A stretch of DNA of 64,000 nucleotides from Cynocephalus volans (taxonomy: Eukaryota; Chordata; Mammalia; Dermoptera; Cynocephalidae). Shown here in pieces: positions 35,984 through 45,612 of this stretch (its first letter is position 1; the number at the start of each line of letters is the position of its first letter). Under the pieces are notes generated by a model. That model made no database searches and was not told where the DNA came from. It saw only the letters and a program-made list of their open reading frames with translations. The stretch is taken from the NCBI RefSeq assembly GCF_027409185.1, contig NC_084463.1, forward strand, positions 158,573,869-158,637,868, given 5' to 3'. The position numbers and the translations under genes were made by a program.

Positions 35984-36130
35984 GACTCACCATGCTCTGC
36001 CCAGTAGCAGCAGGAGCAGGAGCAGGCCCCTGAGTGTCAGCGTCTCAGCCAGCACCCAGGGCGGTGAGAGTGGGGATGTGGTGCCAGGGTCCCCTCTGGA
36101 AACCCCATGCCCTCCACAAGTGGTCTCTTG
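35984..36130 (-). other. Signal-peptide-like reading followed by splice-donor consensus, copy 1
   Basis: On minus, one frame reads LTLRGLLLLLLLLGRA, a basic residue plus poly-Leu run like a signal peptide core, followed directly by ATG|GTGAGT (donor GT at 35989-35990). There is no in-frame ATG with a believable context upstream. Copy 2 has two fewer leucines (one fewer AGCAGG unit). It could be a fossil first coding exon, or a chance GCAGGA-type repeat. Confidence 0.25.
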
Positions 36131-36151
36131 AGTCCCCTTACTTGGCTTGAA

Positions 36152-36237
36152 GAGTGTGTGCGTGCGTGCGTGTGTGCGTGCGTGCATGTGTGTGTGCGTG
36201 TGTGTGTCTGTTTGTGTGTGTGCATGCGTGTGTGTGC

Positions 36238-36271
<34 letters not shown>

Positions 36272-36290
36272 GTGCGCGTGTGTGTAAACA
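36152..36290. repeat. (TG)n/(CGTG)n microsatellite, copy 1
   Basis: About 140 bp of GTGTGT with GTGC interruptions. Low-complexity Cys/Val and Thr/His ORFs across it are artefacts. Confidence 0.95.
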
Positions 36291-37780
36291 TCACCGCCTT
36301 CTTCCTCCAGGGCTGACAACTCTCTAGGAGAATATCCTCACTTAGAAATTCAAAGCCTTTGAATTTCTCTATGGCTTTGCCTCCCACAGATTTGTCACCC
36401 CTTTTCCCCTGGGTGACGGAGCTGCCAAAGATTACTCAAAGCCCATCTCTTCTGAGCAGTGAGAAGCCCCCAGAAGGGGTAAATCTCCTGGAACCCTCAA
36501 GAGAGAGGTGTTCCTTCCATTTGGGAAATTAACCACAAATTGGGGTTCTGTTCCCCCATTTATTCTCCAGACCAGGAAGATACAGGAAGAGAACAGAGGT
36601 GGCGTTTTTGCTAAGTACAGTTTAACAAGTTTAACAATAGACATTCCATAATGCAATTTTCAAGAAGTGAAGTTGATCCACCAACAAAAGCTTGATCTTA
36701 GCAAACATTCTCTGCTTACAGCAATTTCCCACTATCTTTACATATCAATCAGTAACCTGTCTGTCTTTGAGCCAGCAACCTTGCTGTGTTACAATTCTTT
36801 ATCTTACAACAGAGACTATGTAGCCTGAAGAAAATATCCTGTGCTTTGCAAGGTCCATATTTGAAACTGCAAGGCTTTGGAAAACCAGGCCCTGTGAAGT
36901 ACATTTTTTTAATGAATACTTCACATTTCTCAGTATCTTCCACATAGACTGAGGTGCTGGTAGTGGGCTCAGGAGAAATACTTGGTTTTCTCATCTCATA
37001 GTAAGTCCAGCAGAGGCGGCTGTGGCTCTTGGCTCTGGGGATCCAGCAGAGAGACCTGTGAGCAGGAAAGTTGTCATTCAATGCCCTTCCTTGTATATTT
37101 ACTTGTTTACACTTGGCCTTTTGTGTGTGTGTGTGGTGAGCAGACCTGCCAGCTTCCTTCACCACCATGTCCTGGGATGGGCAGGAGAGAGGCTCAGTGT
37201 TTGCTGGTGGAGTGGAGTAGATAGTCTTGTGAGGATACGATAGACAGGGCATACGGGGCTCTCTGCAGAAGGCTGGCACAGATGAGGGAACTGTTATTAT
37301 GGTATGTCAGTTGAAGGTGAAGACAGATGCCAGAGTTCAGGTGGGGCAGGGGCTGGATCTACGAATCAAGAGTTCACAGCAAGGAAGCCAGATGCCTTCC
37401 CCTGTCCCGTCCCAACCTGCCACACTCTGCTTCACCCCTGCAGACCAGCCACATCCAGTCTTAGCTTTTGCTGGGTCGAGTCAGCTCAACCTAGGGGGTT
37501 AACCTGGAAAAGAAAATGGTCCAGAAAGCAAAGGCTAAGCAGAGAGTGGGGCAGGGCGAGCAGAGGTTGTGGATCTGCGGGATGAATGTTTGCCACGGGT
37601 GTGCAAAGGCAAAAACAAACTAAAAATAAGAAAAAAATTTTGATTCTCCCTGTTGAGAAAAGGAAAGCGACTTTCTCCACTCCCTTTTCTTTAGAAAACT
37701 TGTGAGTTCTTTCTCTGCCTTTTTGAAATGTATGTAAAACTTTTCAAAAGCTAGATAAGCCTCTTGCCAGCTTTTACATC

Positions 37781-38192
37781 TGGTGGAGTTTGAATGTGTT
37801 GTCCCCTCCAAAACTCGTGGAAATTTGATCTCCAATGTGGCAGTGTTGGAAACTGACTAAGTCATGGGGGCGGATCCCTCATGAATGGATTCACGCTCTC
37901 CCTGGGGGAGGGAGGTTAGTGAGTGAGTTCTCGCTCTATTAGTTCCCGTGAGAGCTGATTGTTTATAGGACCCTGGCACCTCCCTATCTCTCTCTTGCTT
38001 CCTCTCGCCATGTGATCTTCTTGTACCCGCCAGCTCCCCGCCACCTTTCCACCATGAGTAGAAGCAGCCTGAGGCCCGTGCCAGATGCAGCTGTCCCAGA
38101 ATCGTGAGCCAAATAAACGAACCTCTTTCCTTTATAAATTACCCAGTCTCAGGTATTTCTGTCCTAGCAACACAAAACGGACTAATACAACA
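37781..38192 (+). mobile_element. MaLR solo LTR (MST/THE1-like), copy 1
   Basis: About 412 bp with LTR landmarks in order: 'gagtttgaatgtgttgtcccctccaaaactcgtg', 'gaaatttgatctccaatgtggcagtgttgg', 'cctcatgaatggattcacg', 'tctcgccatgtgatcttc', AATAAACG polyadenylation region, and end 'ttataaattacccagtctcaggtatttctg ... aacggactaatacaaca'. These are consistent with a MaLR (ERVL-MaLR) LTR. No internal retroviral genes are attached. Confidence 0.88.
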
Positions 38193-38779
38193 TCCCAGGA
38201 GTGTTCGCTCGAGATCCTGGAAGCCAGTTCTTTTAAATGTAACTAACCATCGAGGGAGTTAGCGTCCCTGTCTCCCAGTTGCTGTGGGCAGGTATAGGAG
38301 CCTCAGTTCAGCTGGTGCCTGGCTGCAAGCTGCAAACCTACCTCCTGTCATAGAGACAGAGAAAGGCATTTCCCCTTTGTGTAAAGACAATTGGCAAATA
38401 CAGGTGCCCACGTGACCCACAGGGAAACTTTGGGTGAACTGTGTGTGCCCAGTGGTGCTGTCAAGTCCTCATGCTTGAGGACTAGCTGTGGTTTGTTTTG
38501 AGGACAGGTGTGTCACGGGCAGTTTTCTGCGTGGTTATGTAAAGCGTGAGAGTTCTCTCCGTCTTTGTAGTCTCTTTGCGGATCGCCTGCGATGCGCACC
38601 AGATTCTGGTTTAATGCTTATTAAACCTTCTCCCTTCCACCTTTGCAGAGAGGTTTTCTCGGTTGGCAGGAAATCCTGTCTTTACTCTGTATCTCCCAGG
38701 CCGCTGTCGTTGCCCTTCCGAGATGTTTCTTCTTCTTTTGGTGCGTGCGTGTGTCATCTTGTCCACAGAGACAGGTGGC

Positions 38780-39220
38780 AGCCAGGTGGCCCCTTAGACC
38801 CCTGGGGCCTCCTTGGGAAGGGTCAGACGTCCTGGATCCACTGAGGCAGCCGCTCCTGAGAGGGGCCCCTCGCCCAGGGAAAGGGGCACCTTTGAGGGCT
38901 TATTGCCGTGGACCCTCGGCATGGTCCCGGGAGGGCAGGTCCGGGTTCGGGGCCCAGGGGAGGCAGAGCCCGGCCGGGCTGGGGCCCTGGACTGGAGCCT
39001 TGCACGGAGTCGCAGCGGCAGGTCCCTCCGCACCCGCGCCGGACAGGCCCGACAGCGACCCCGTGTGGCAGCGCGAGGCGACAGCGGCGGGACTGCGGCT
39101 TCTCTCTGCAGGACTCTGTGGACAGCAGCAGCCTCTGGGGGCGGGGGGAGAGTAAGGCAGATGAGGGCTTGATCCGCAGGTCGGAGAAAAATAGACGACA
39201 TCATGTGACATTTCCTGAGC
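38780..39220 (+). promoter_or_regulatory. CpG-dense segment immediately upstream of telomere-type array B
   Basis: GC-rich DNA with many CpG dinucleotides (for example GCGCCGGACAGGCCCGACAG and GCAGCGCGAGGCGACAGCGG), in contrast to CpG-poor surroundings, ending within about 70 bp of the first hexamer. It has a CTCF-like partial motif ACAGGTGGCAG near 38770. In human subtelomeres CpG islands directly proximal to TTAGGG promote TERRA. A similar role here is inference. Overlapping long ORFs on both strands follow from high GC. Confidence 0.45.
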
Positions 39221-39283
39221 GCCAACAAATGAGAGCGCAACAGACATTCCCGAGTCCTACCTCATCCCTGAAGAAAGGTTTGG

Positions 39284-39446
39284 CTTAGGGTTAGAGCTAG
39301 GGCTATGGTTAGGTTTAGCGTGAGGGTTAGGGTTAGGGTTAGGGCTAGGGCTAGGGTTAAGGTTAGGGTTAGGGTTAGGGTTAGGGCTAGGGTTAGGGCT
39401 AGGGCTAGGGCTAGGGCTAGGGTTAGGACTAGGGCTAGGGTTAGGG
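39284..39446 (+). repeat. Interstitial telomere-type array B (short)
   Basis: About 160 bp of TTAGGG/CTAGGG units between the two duplicons, same orientation as A and C. Both duplicon junctions (…AGGcTTAGGG on entry, TTAGGGCCACT on exit) match those of arrays A and C. Confidence 0.97.
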
Positions 39447-39816
39447 CCACTAAAGGCTGGTGAGTCATTGCAAGTGATTGTCCCACTGCCCATCCTATGG
39501 GAAGTGTTTGCCGCACAGGTGGTGGGAGAGACGGGCCAACCAGGGAAACACTGGGGCACAGCAAGGACAGCTCATCTGCCCCCCGATCAGCGTAGGAACA
39601 TCAGTGGAGACTGGTCAGGAATGTAGAACTGCAGGGGGTGCAGTTTGCTGACAGACTCGGGCCCAGACCAGAGTTTCCACACAACCCAGGTGTATGGGAT
39701 CTCACAAGAGCTGAATGTACCCACAAAATCAACCATTAAAACCTGAGCTGCATAAAATGCCTTCCCCAGGGAATCAGCAGCAAAGCAGCAATTTATCCCA
39801 ACCGCAGGGCTCAAGG

Positions 39817-40502
39817 GCTGGTCCCCACAGGAAGTTCCCCCATTTTAGAAGTAAGCAAAGGACAACAAATTAGTTGCAGTGCTGGGAACAGCAAAAAACC
39901 CAGCCCAACTGAAAGAGAAAACAAAATACCCACAACTAGAGACAAAGTTTGATATTAACTAGTAAAGGTCCCACATCACCAGTGAACAACTATAACACCT
40001 AGAAGGACCAGAAGTCCCCTGGGCTACCATGGCAGAGATGGGGGAGGGGGAGGGGACGCAGCCGTGCCCCCCGATAAGTGCAACCAGCTCAGCAACGACC
40101 ACACAGCGGCTGCAGGAAGTGCCCCAGGCTGTCCTGAGCCTGGGAGGGGGGGTTGAGGGCCTCGGCCATGCCCCCTGACACCTGCAACCAGCCCAGCCAA
40201 GCTGCCACAAAAAGTGCCCCCAGCTCCCAAGCTGGAGAGATGGGGGTCTAGGGCTTTAGCCAGAGCCCCCTGACATCAGCACCCAGCCTGGCAATGACTG
40301 AGCCACTGTTGGAAGCCCCCTGGTCTCCACTGTGGGAATGAGGGGTTTTCCACAGGCCTCAACCCTGCCCCTCATCCTTCCTCCTTCCATGCTGTTTCCT
40401 TCCCCTTTCCCCTCTCCCCCTCCCTCCCAACGGCTCCACAACGTCATAGAAGGTGAAGTAAATAAGTAAGTAAGTAAGTAAATAAATAAATAAATAAATA
40501 AA
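39817..40502 (+). mobile_element. VNTR-bearing retroelement-like segment, copy 2
   Basis: The duplicate of 33482-34166: the same ~100-bp GC-rich tandem units (about 40055-40355), C/T-rich segment and AAGTAAATAAATAA tail. The tail is slightly different in length from copy 1. Confidence 0.6.
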
Positions 40503-40514
40503 CAAGTAGAATAG

Positions 40515-40721
40515 AGTATACCAGGGGCTTGGGTACAGGGGAATGGGAAATTATCGTTTAATGGGTACAGAGTTTCTGTTTGAGATGATGAAAAAGTTCT
40601 GTAAATGCATAGTGGTGGTGGTCGCACAATATCGTAAATGTATTTAATGTTACTAAATCATACACTTAAAATGATTAAAATAATACATTTTGTTATATAT
40701 ATTTTACTACAATAAAAAAGC
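40515..40721 (+). mobile_element. L1M 3'UTR end, copy 2
   Basis: Duplicate of the L1M 3' end at 34180-34386. Confidence 0.75.
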
Positions 40722-40723
40722 TA

Positions 40724-40835
40724 CCTGCTACTTAAAGGTTGCATGACCTTAGTCAAGTCACTTAACTTCTCCAGGCCTCAGTTTCCTCATCTGTAAAATG
40801 GGGGCAATCATTCTTACTGCTGTTACCCTGGGGCA
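40724..40835 (+). repeat. MIR SINE, copy 2
   Basis: Duplicate of the MIR at 34389-34500. Confidence 0.9.
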
Positions 40836-41325
40836 AGCCACCATCATCTCTAGCCTGGAGGATTGCAAACAGCCTCCTTGATGGTCTCCCAGCTTCACTC
40901 TTGGCCCTCCCTGCAAATGTTTTACAACTAAGCAGCCAGAATATTTAGAAACCTAAGTCACATCAAGTCAATTTCCTGCTTAAAATTCTTCCCAAACTCC
41001 TCCCCTTGGCTGAGAAGATCTGGCCCCTGCCTACCTCTCCCGTCTCAGTACTTTCTACTAGCCCTCCAGGTTCCTTCTGCCTCCAGGCCTTTGGCCTTGC
41101 CAGTGTCTCTGTCTTGAACACCATTCTCTGGGTTCTCTGGTTATCGAGGTCTCAGCTCAAATGTCACCTTCTCTTCCGGGCACTCCACTCCTTACCATGT
41201 ACTCTAAAGTTGCCTTACCTCCCAGTCTTAATCTTGCCACCTCTATCCTGTTTATTTTCTTCATAGCACCTGTTATTACCTGAAATTGTCTTATCTTCTT
41301 TATAAAATTTGTTAATTCAACTGGC
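40835..41325 (-). mobile_element. L2 LINE fragment (antisense), copy 2
   Basis: Duplicate of the L2 fragment at 34500-34990. Confidence 0.75.
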
Positions 41326-42481
41326 TGGGCTTTGCAGGGAGCAAAGCAGGAAATAGTTTTATTTTTCTCCCACCCGTATCTTTGCACTGGCTCTGTTGCT
41401 TCTCTCTTCTCACTCCCTGAAAATGTTTCAGCTAAGGATAGTTTTACCCATTTCTTTCAGGTGTTAGATCAATTTCAATTTCATGCATTCAAAAGTCCAA
41501 TTCTTTTAGGAGACGTACAAAGAAGGATTTAGGAGTGAAGTGCCATGTTGTCTAAAGCTTGCTTTCAAGTTGTTCAGCAACACCATGCACACACACACAA
41601 CATACAATGTTAATTTTTTAATGTAAGGGGTGAATATATGGGTGTTTCTTGTACTATTATTTCAACTTTTCTGTATGTTTGAAAACTCTTATAAAAAGTT
41701 GGGAAAAAAAAGAAACTGTTTTGTCAAGTTACAAAAATAAGACCAGTCCTACCAAAATAAAAATACTTATCTCCCATCCAACGTAAAGCTGCTCCTTCGC
41801 GAGCTGACCCAGGCCTGGTGTTCTGCAGTGGGGAAGCGGGGGCAGTGGGCGCGGGGTCGGTGTCTCCACTCTCTTGGACTCACTTCCTCTCCTACTTGCT
41901 AGCAGCTTCTTCCGGCTCCTTCACGGTCTGGGAGGGGAGGAAGGATGTAAAGGAAAGGGGAGGGGTGCCTCGATTATGCTGTTGTTGTCACGTGGGGTGT
42001 CCTGGTGGGCTTCCCTCTCTGGAAATTGCGCCCACACACTCCCTGATGGGAGTAATGCCCGCTCCGGCTGCCCTCCCCTGCTCCTGACAAGGCCTCTTTC
42101 TGCTGGGGTCGCCTTGTGCCCGCAGGCAGCCGTCCTGGCTGAGGTCCCATGGACAGCGCTCTAGCCCAGCTCTCCTGGATGCCCACTCTGGCCGTGGAAA
42201 CGCATCTCCTGCCCTGCCAAAGGTGGAACGCAGGCCTCTCCCTCCCACTGCAGCCCTCCCTTCCTTTATCCTGCCAGACTGGAGCCTGTCCCAGGTTTAT
42301 GGTCCCCACCGCCTCAGTGACTCACCATGCTCTGCCCAGTAGCAGCAGGAGCAGGCCCCTGAGTGTCAGCGTCTCAGCCAGCACCCAGGGCGGTGAGAGT
42401 GGGGATGTGGTGCCAGGGTCCCCTCTGGAAACCCCATGCCCTCCACAAGTGGTCTCTTGAGTCCCCTTACTTGGCTTGAAG

Positions 42482-42566
42482 AGTGTGTGCGTGCGTGCGT
42501 GTGTGCGTGCGTGCATGTGTGTGTGCGTGTGTGTGTCTGTTTGTGTGTGTGCATGCGTGTGTGTGC

Positions 42567-42605
<39 letters not shown>

Positions 42606-42618
42606 CGCGTGTGTGTAA
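42482..42618. repeat. (TG)n/(CGTG)n microsatellite, copy 2
   Basis: Duplicate of the tract at 36152-36290 with a small length difference. Confidence 0.95.
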
Positions 42619-44111
42619 ACATCACCGCCTTCTTCCTCCAGGGCTGACAACTCTCTAGGAGAATATCCTCACTTAGAAATTCAAAGCCTTTGAATTTCTC
42701 TATGGCTTTGCCTCCCACAGATTTGTCACCCCTTTTCCCCTGGGTGACGGAGCTGCCAAAGATTACTCAAAGCCCATCTCTTCTGAGCAGTGAGAAGCCC
42801 CCAGAAGGGGTAAATCTCCTGGAACCCTCAAGAGAGAGGTGTTCCTTCCATTTGGGAAATTAACCACAAATTGGGGTTCTGTTCCCCCATTTATTCTCCA
42901 GACCAGGAAGATACAGGAAGAGAACAGAGGTGGCGTTTTTGCTAAGTACAGTTTAACAAGTTTAACAATAGACATTCCATAATGCAATTTTCAAGAAGTG
43001 AAGTTGATCCACCAACAAAAGCTTGATCTTAGCAAACATTCTCTGCTTACAGCAATTTCCCACTATCTTTACATATCAATCAGTAACCTGTCTGTCTTTG
43101 AGCCAGCAACCTTGCTGTGTTACAATTCTTTATCTTACAACAGAGACTATGTAGCCTGAAGAAAATATCCTGTGCTTTGCAAGGTCCATATTTGAAACTG
43201 CAAGGCTTTGGAAAACCAGGCCCTGTGAAGTACATTTTTTTAATGAATACTTCACATTTCTCAGTATCTTCCACATAGACTGAGGTGCTGGTAGTGGGCT
43301 CAGGAGAAATACTTGGTTTTCTCATCTCATAGTAAGTCCAGCAGAGGCGGCTGTGGCTCTTGGCTCTGGGGATCCAGCAGAGAGACCTGTGAGCAGGAAA
43401 GTTGTCATTCAATGCCCTTCCTTGTATATTTACTTGTTTACACTTGGCCTTTTGTGTGTGTGTGTGGTGAGCAGACCTGCCAGCTTCCTTCACCACCATG
43501 TCCTGGGATGGGCAGGAGAGAGGCTCAGTGTTTGCTGGTGGAGTGGAGTAGATAGTCTTGTGAGGATACGATAGACAGGGCATACGGGGCTCTCTGCAGA
43601 AGGCTGGCACAGATGAGGGAACTGTTATTATGGTATGTCAGTTGAAGGTGAAGACAGATGCCAGAGTTCAGGTGGGGCAGGGGCTGGATCTACGAATCAA
43701 GAGTTCACAGCAAGGAAGCCAGATGCCTTCCCCTGTCCCGTCCCAACCTGCCACACTCTGCTTCACCCCTGCAGACCAGCCACATCCAGTCTTAGCTTTT
43801 GCTGGGTCGAGTCAGCTCAACCTAGGGGGTTAACCTGGAAAAGAAAATGGTCCAGAAAGCAAAGGCTAAGCAGAGAGTGGGGCAGGGCGAGCAGAGGTTG
43901 TGGATCTGCGGGATGAATGTTTGCCACGGGTGTGCAAAGGCAAAAACAAACTAAAAATTAAAAAAAAATTTTGATTCTCCCTGTTGAGAAAAGGAAAGCG
44001 ACTTTCTCCACTCCCTTTTCTTTAGAAAACTTGTGAGTTCTTTCTCTGCCTTTTTGAAATGTATGTAAAACTTTTCAAAAGCTAGATAAGCCTCTTGCCA
44101 GCTTTTACATC

Positions 44112-44523
44112 TGGTGGAGTTTGAATGTGTTGTCCCCTCCAAAACTCGTGGAAATTTGATCTCCAATGTGGCAGTGTTGGAAACTGACTAAGTCATGGGG
44201 GCGGATCCCTCATGAATGGATTCACGCTCTCCCTGGGGGAGGGAGGTTAGTGAGTGAGTTCTCGCTCTATTAGTTCCCGTGAGAGCTGATTGTTTATAGG
44301 ACCCTGGCACCTCCCTATCTCTCTCTTGCTTCCTCTCGCCATGTGATCTTCTTGTACCCGCCAGCTCCCCGCCACCTTTCCACCATGAGTAGAAGCAGCC
44401 TGAGGCCCGTGCCAGATGCAGCTGTCCCAGAATCGTGAGCCAAATAAACGAACCTCTTTCCTTTATAAATTACCCAGTCTCAGGTATTTCTGTCCTAGCA
44501 ACACAAAACGGACTAATACAACA
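44112..44523 (+). mobile_element. MaLR solo LTR (MST/THE1-like), copy 2
   Basis: Duplicate of the LTR at 37781-38192, offset 6331 bp. Confidence 0.88.
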
Positions 44524-45109
44524 TCCCAGGAGTGTTCGCTCGAGATCCTGGAAGCCAGTTCTTTTAAATGTAACTAACCATCGAGGGAGTTAGCGTCCCT
44601 GTCTCCCAGTTGCTGTGGGCAGGTATAGGAGCCTCAGTTCAGCTGGTGCCTGGCTGCAAGCTGCAAACCTACCTCCTGTCATAGAGACAGAGAAAGGCAT
44701 TTCCCCTTTGTGTAAAGACAATTGGCAAATACAGGTGCCCACGTGACCCACAGGGAAACTTTGGGTGAACTGTGTGTGCCCAGTGGTGCTGTCAAGTCCT
44801 CATGCTTGAGGACTAGCTGTGGTTTGTTTTGAGGACAGGTGTGTCACGGGCAGTTTTCTGCGTGGTTATGTAAAGCGTGAGAGTTCTCTCCGTCTTTGTA
44901 GTCTCTTTGCGGATCGCCTGCGATGCGCACCAGATTCTGGTTTAATGCTTATTAAACCTTCTCCCTTCCACTTCTGCAGAGAGGTTTTCTGGGTTGGCAG
45001 GAAATCCTGTCTTTACTCTGTATCTCCCAGGCCGCTGTCGTTGCCCTTCCGAGATGTTTCTTCTTCTTTGGTGCGTGCGTGTGTCATCTTGTCCACAGAG
45101 ACAGGTGGC

Positions 45110-45550
45110 AGCCAGGTGGCCCCTTAGACCCCCTGGGGCTCCTTGGGAAGGGTCAGACGTCCTGGATCCACTGAGGCAGCCCCTCCTGAGAGGGGCCCCT
45201 CGCCCAGGGAAAGGGGCGCCGTTGAATGCTTATTGCCGCGGACCCTCGGCATGGTCCCGGGAGGGCAGGTCGGGGTCGGGGCCCAGGGGAGGCAGAGCCC
45301 GGCCGGGCTGGGGCCCTGGACTGGAGCCGTGCACGGAATCGCAGTGGCAGGTCCCCCTCGCACCCGCGCCAGACTGGCCCGACAGCGACCCCGTGTGGCA
45401 GCGCGAGGCGACAGCGGCGGGACTGCGGCTTCTCTCTGCAGGACTCTGTGGACAGCAGCATCCTCCGGGGGCGGGGGGAGCGTAGGGCAGATGAGGGCTT
45501 GATCCGCAGGTCGGAGAAAATAGACGACATCATGTGACATTTCCTGAGCG
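45110..45550 (+). promoter_or_regulatory. CpG-dense segment immediately upstream of telomere-type array C
   Basis: Duplicate of 38780-39220, again ending just before telomere-type hexamers. It still has many CpGs (for example GCAGCGCGAGGCGACAGCGG). Possible fossil or active promoter reading into the G-rich array. Inference from human subtelomere organisation. Confidence 0.45.
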
Positions 45551-45612
45551 CCAACAAGTGAGAGCGCAACAGACATTCCCGAGTCCTACCTCATCCCTAA
45601 AGAAAGGTTAGG

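Larger units (their letters stand above)
33123..39283 (+). repeat. 6.16 kb duplicon, copy 1
   Basis: A single-copy-like segment bounded on both sides by telomere-type hexamers, nearly identical to 39447-45612 (offset 6323-6338 bp, changing at small indels). Order: unknown head; ~100-bp GC-rich tandem repeat with A-rich tail; L1M 3' end; MIR; L2; LINE 3'-end-like piece near 35275-35380; GC-rich segment (35460-36130) with a signal-peptide-like reading on minus; (TG)n; unknown (36300-37780); MaLR LTR; unknown; CpG-dense segment (38780-39220) next to array B. It is distinguished from copy 2 by a 15-bp deletion near 33356, a longer G-run (33805-33818), one more AGCAGG unit near 36010, and scattered substitutions. 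ORFs identical between copies reflect recent duplication, not selection. Confidence 0.95.
39447..45612 (+). repeat. 6.17 kb duplicon, copy 2
   Basis: A nearly exact copy of 33123-39283 with the same element order. Differences seen: 15 extra bases near 39682-39696, shorter G-run (40141-40151), CTCCTG versus CTGCTG near 42080, one fewer AGCAGG near 42350, and a cluster of substitutions in the CpG-dense end (45150-45500). The end-proximal divergence is higher than in the middle. Confidence 0.95.

Noticed and set aside
36107-36316. Cys/Val-rich and Thr/His-rich ORFs over the (TG)n tract
   Set aside because: Dinucleotide-repeat translation artefacts.
36749-37279. 176-residue minus ORF, perfectly conserved in the second duplicon (43080-43610)
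   Set aside because: The identity reflects a recent duplication that is equally strong in non-coding parts. No recognisable domain or start context.
38643-39288. Several 110-170 residue overlapping ORFs in the CpG-dense segment
   Set aside because: High GC lowers stop frequency in all frames. The frames change between the two copies by small indels, which argues against coding.
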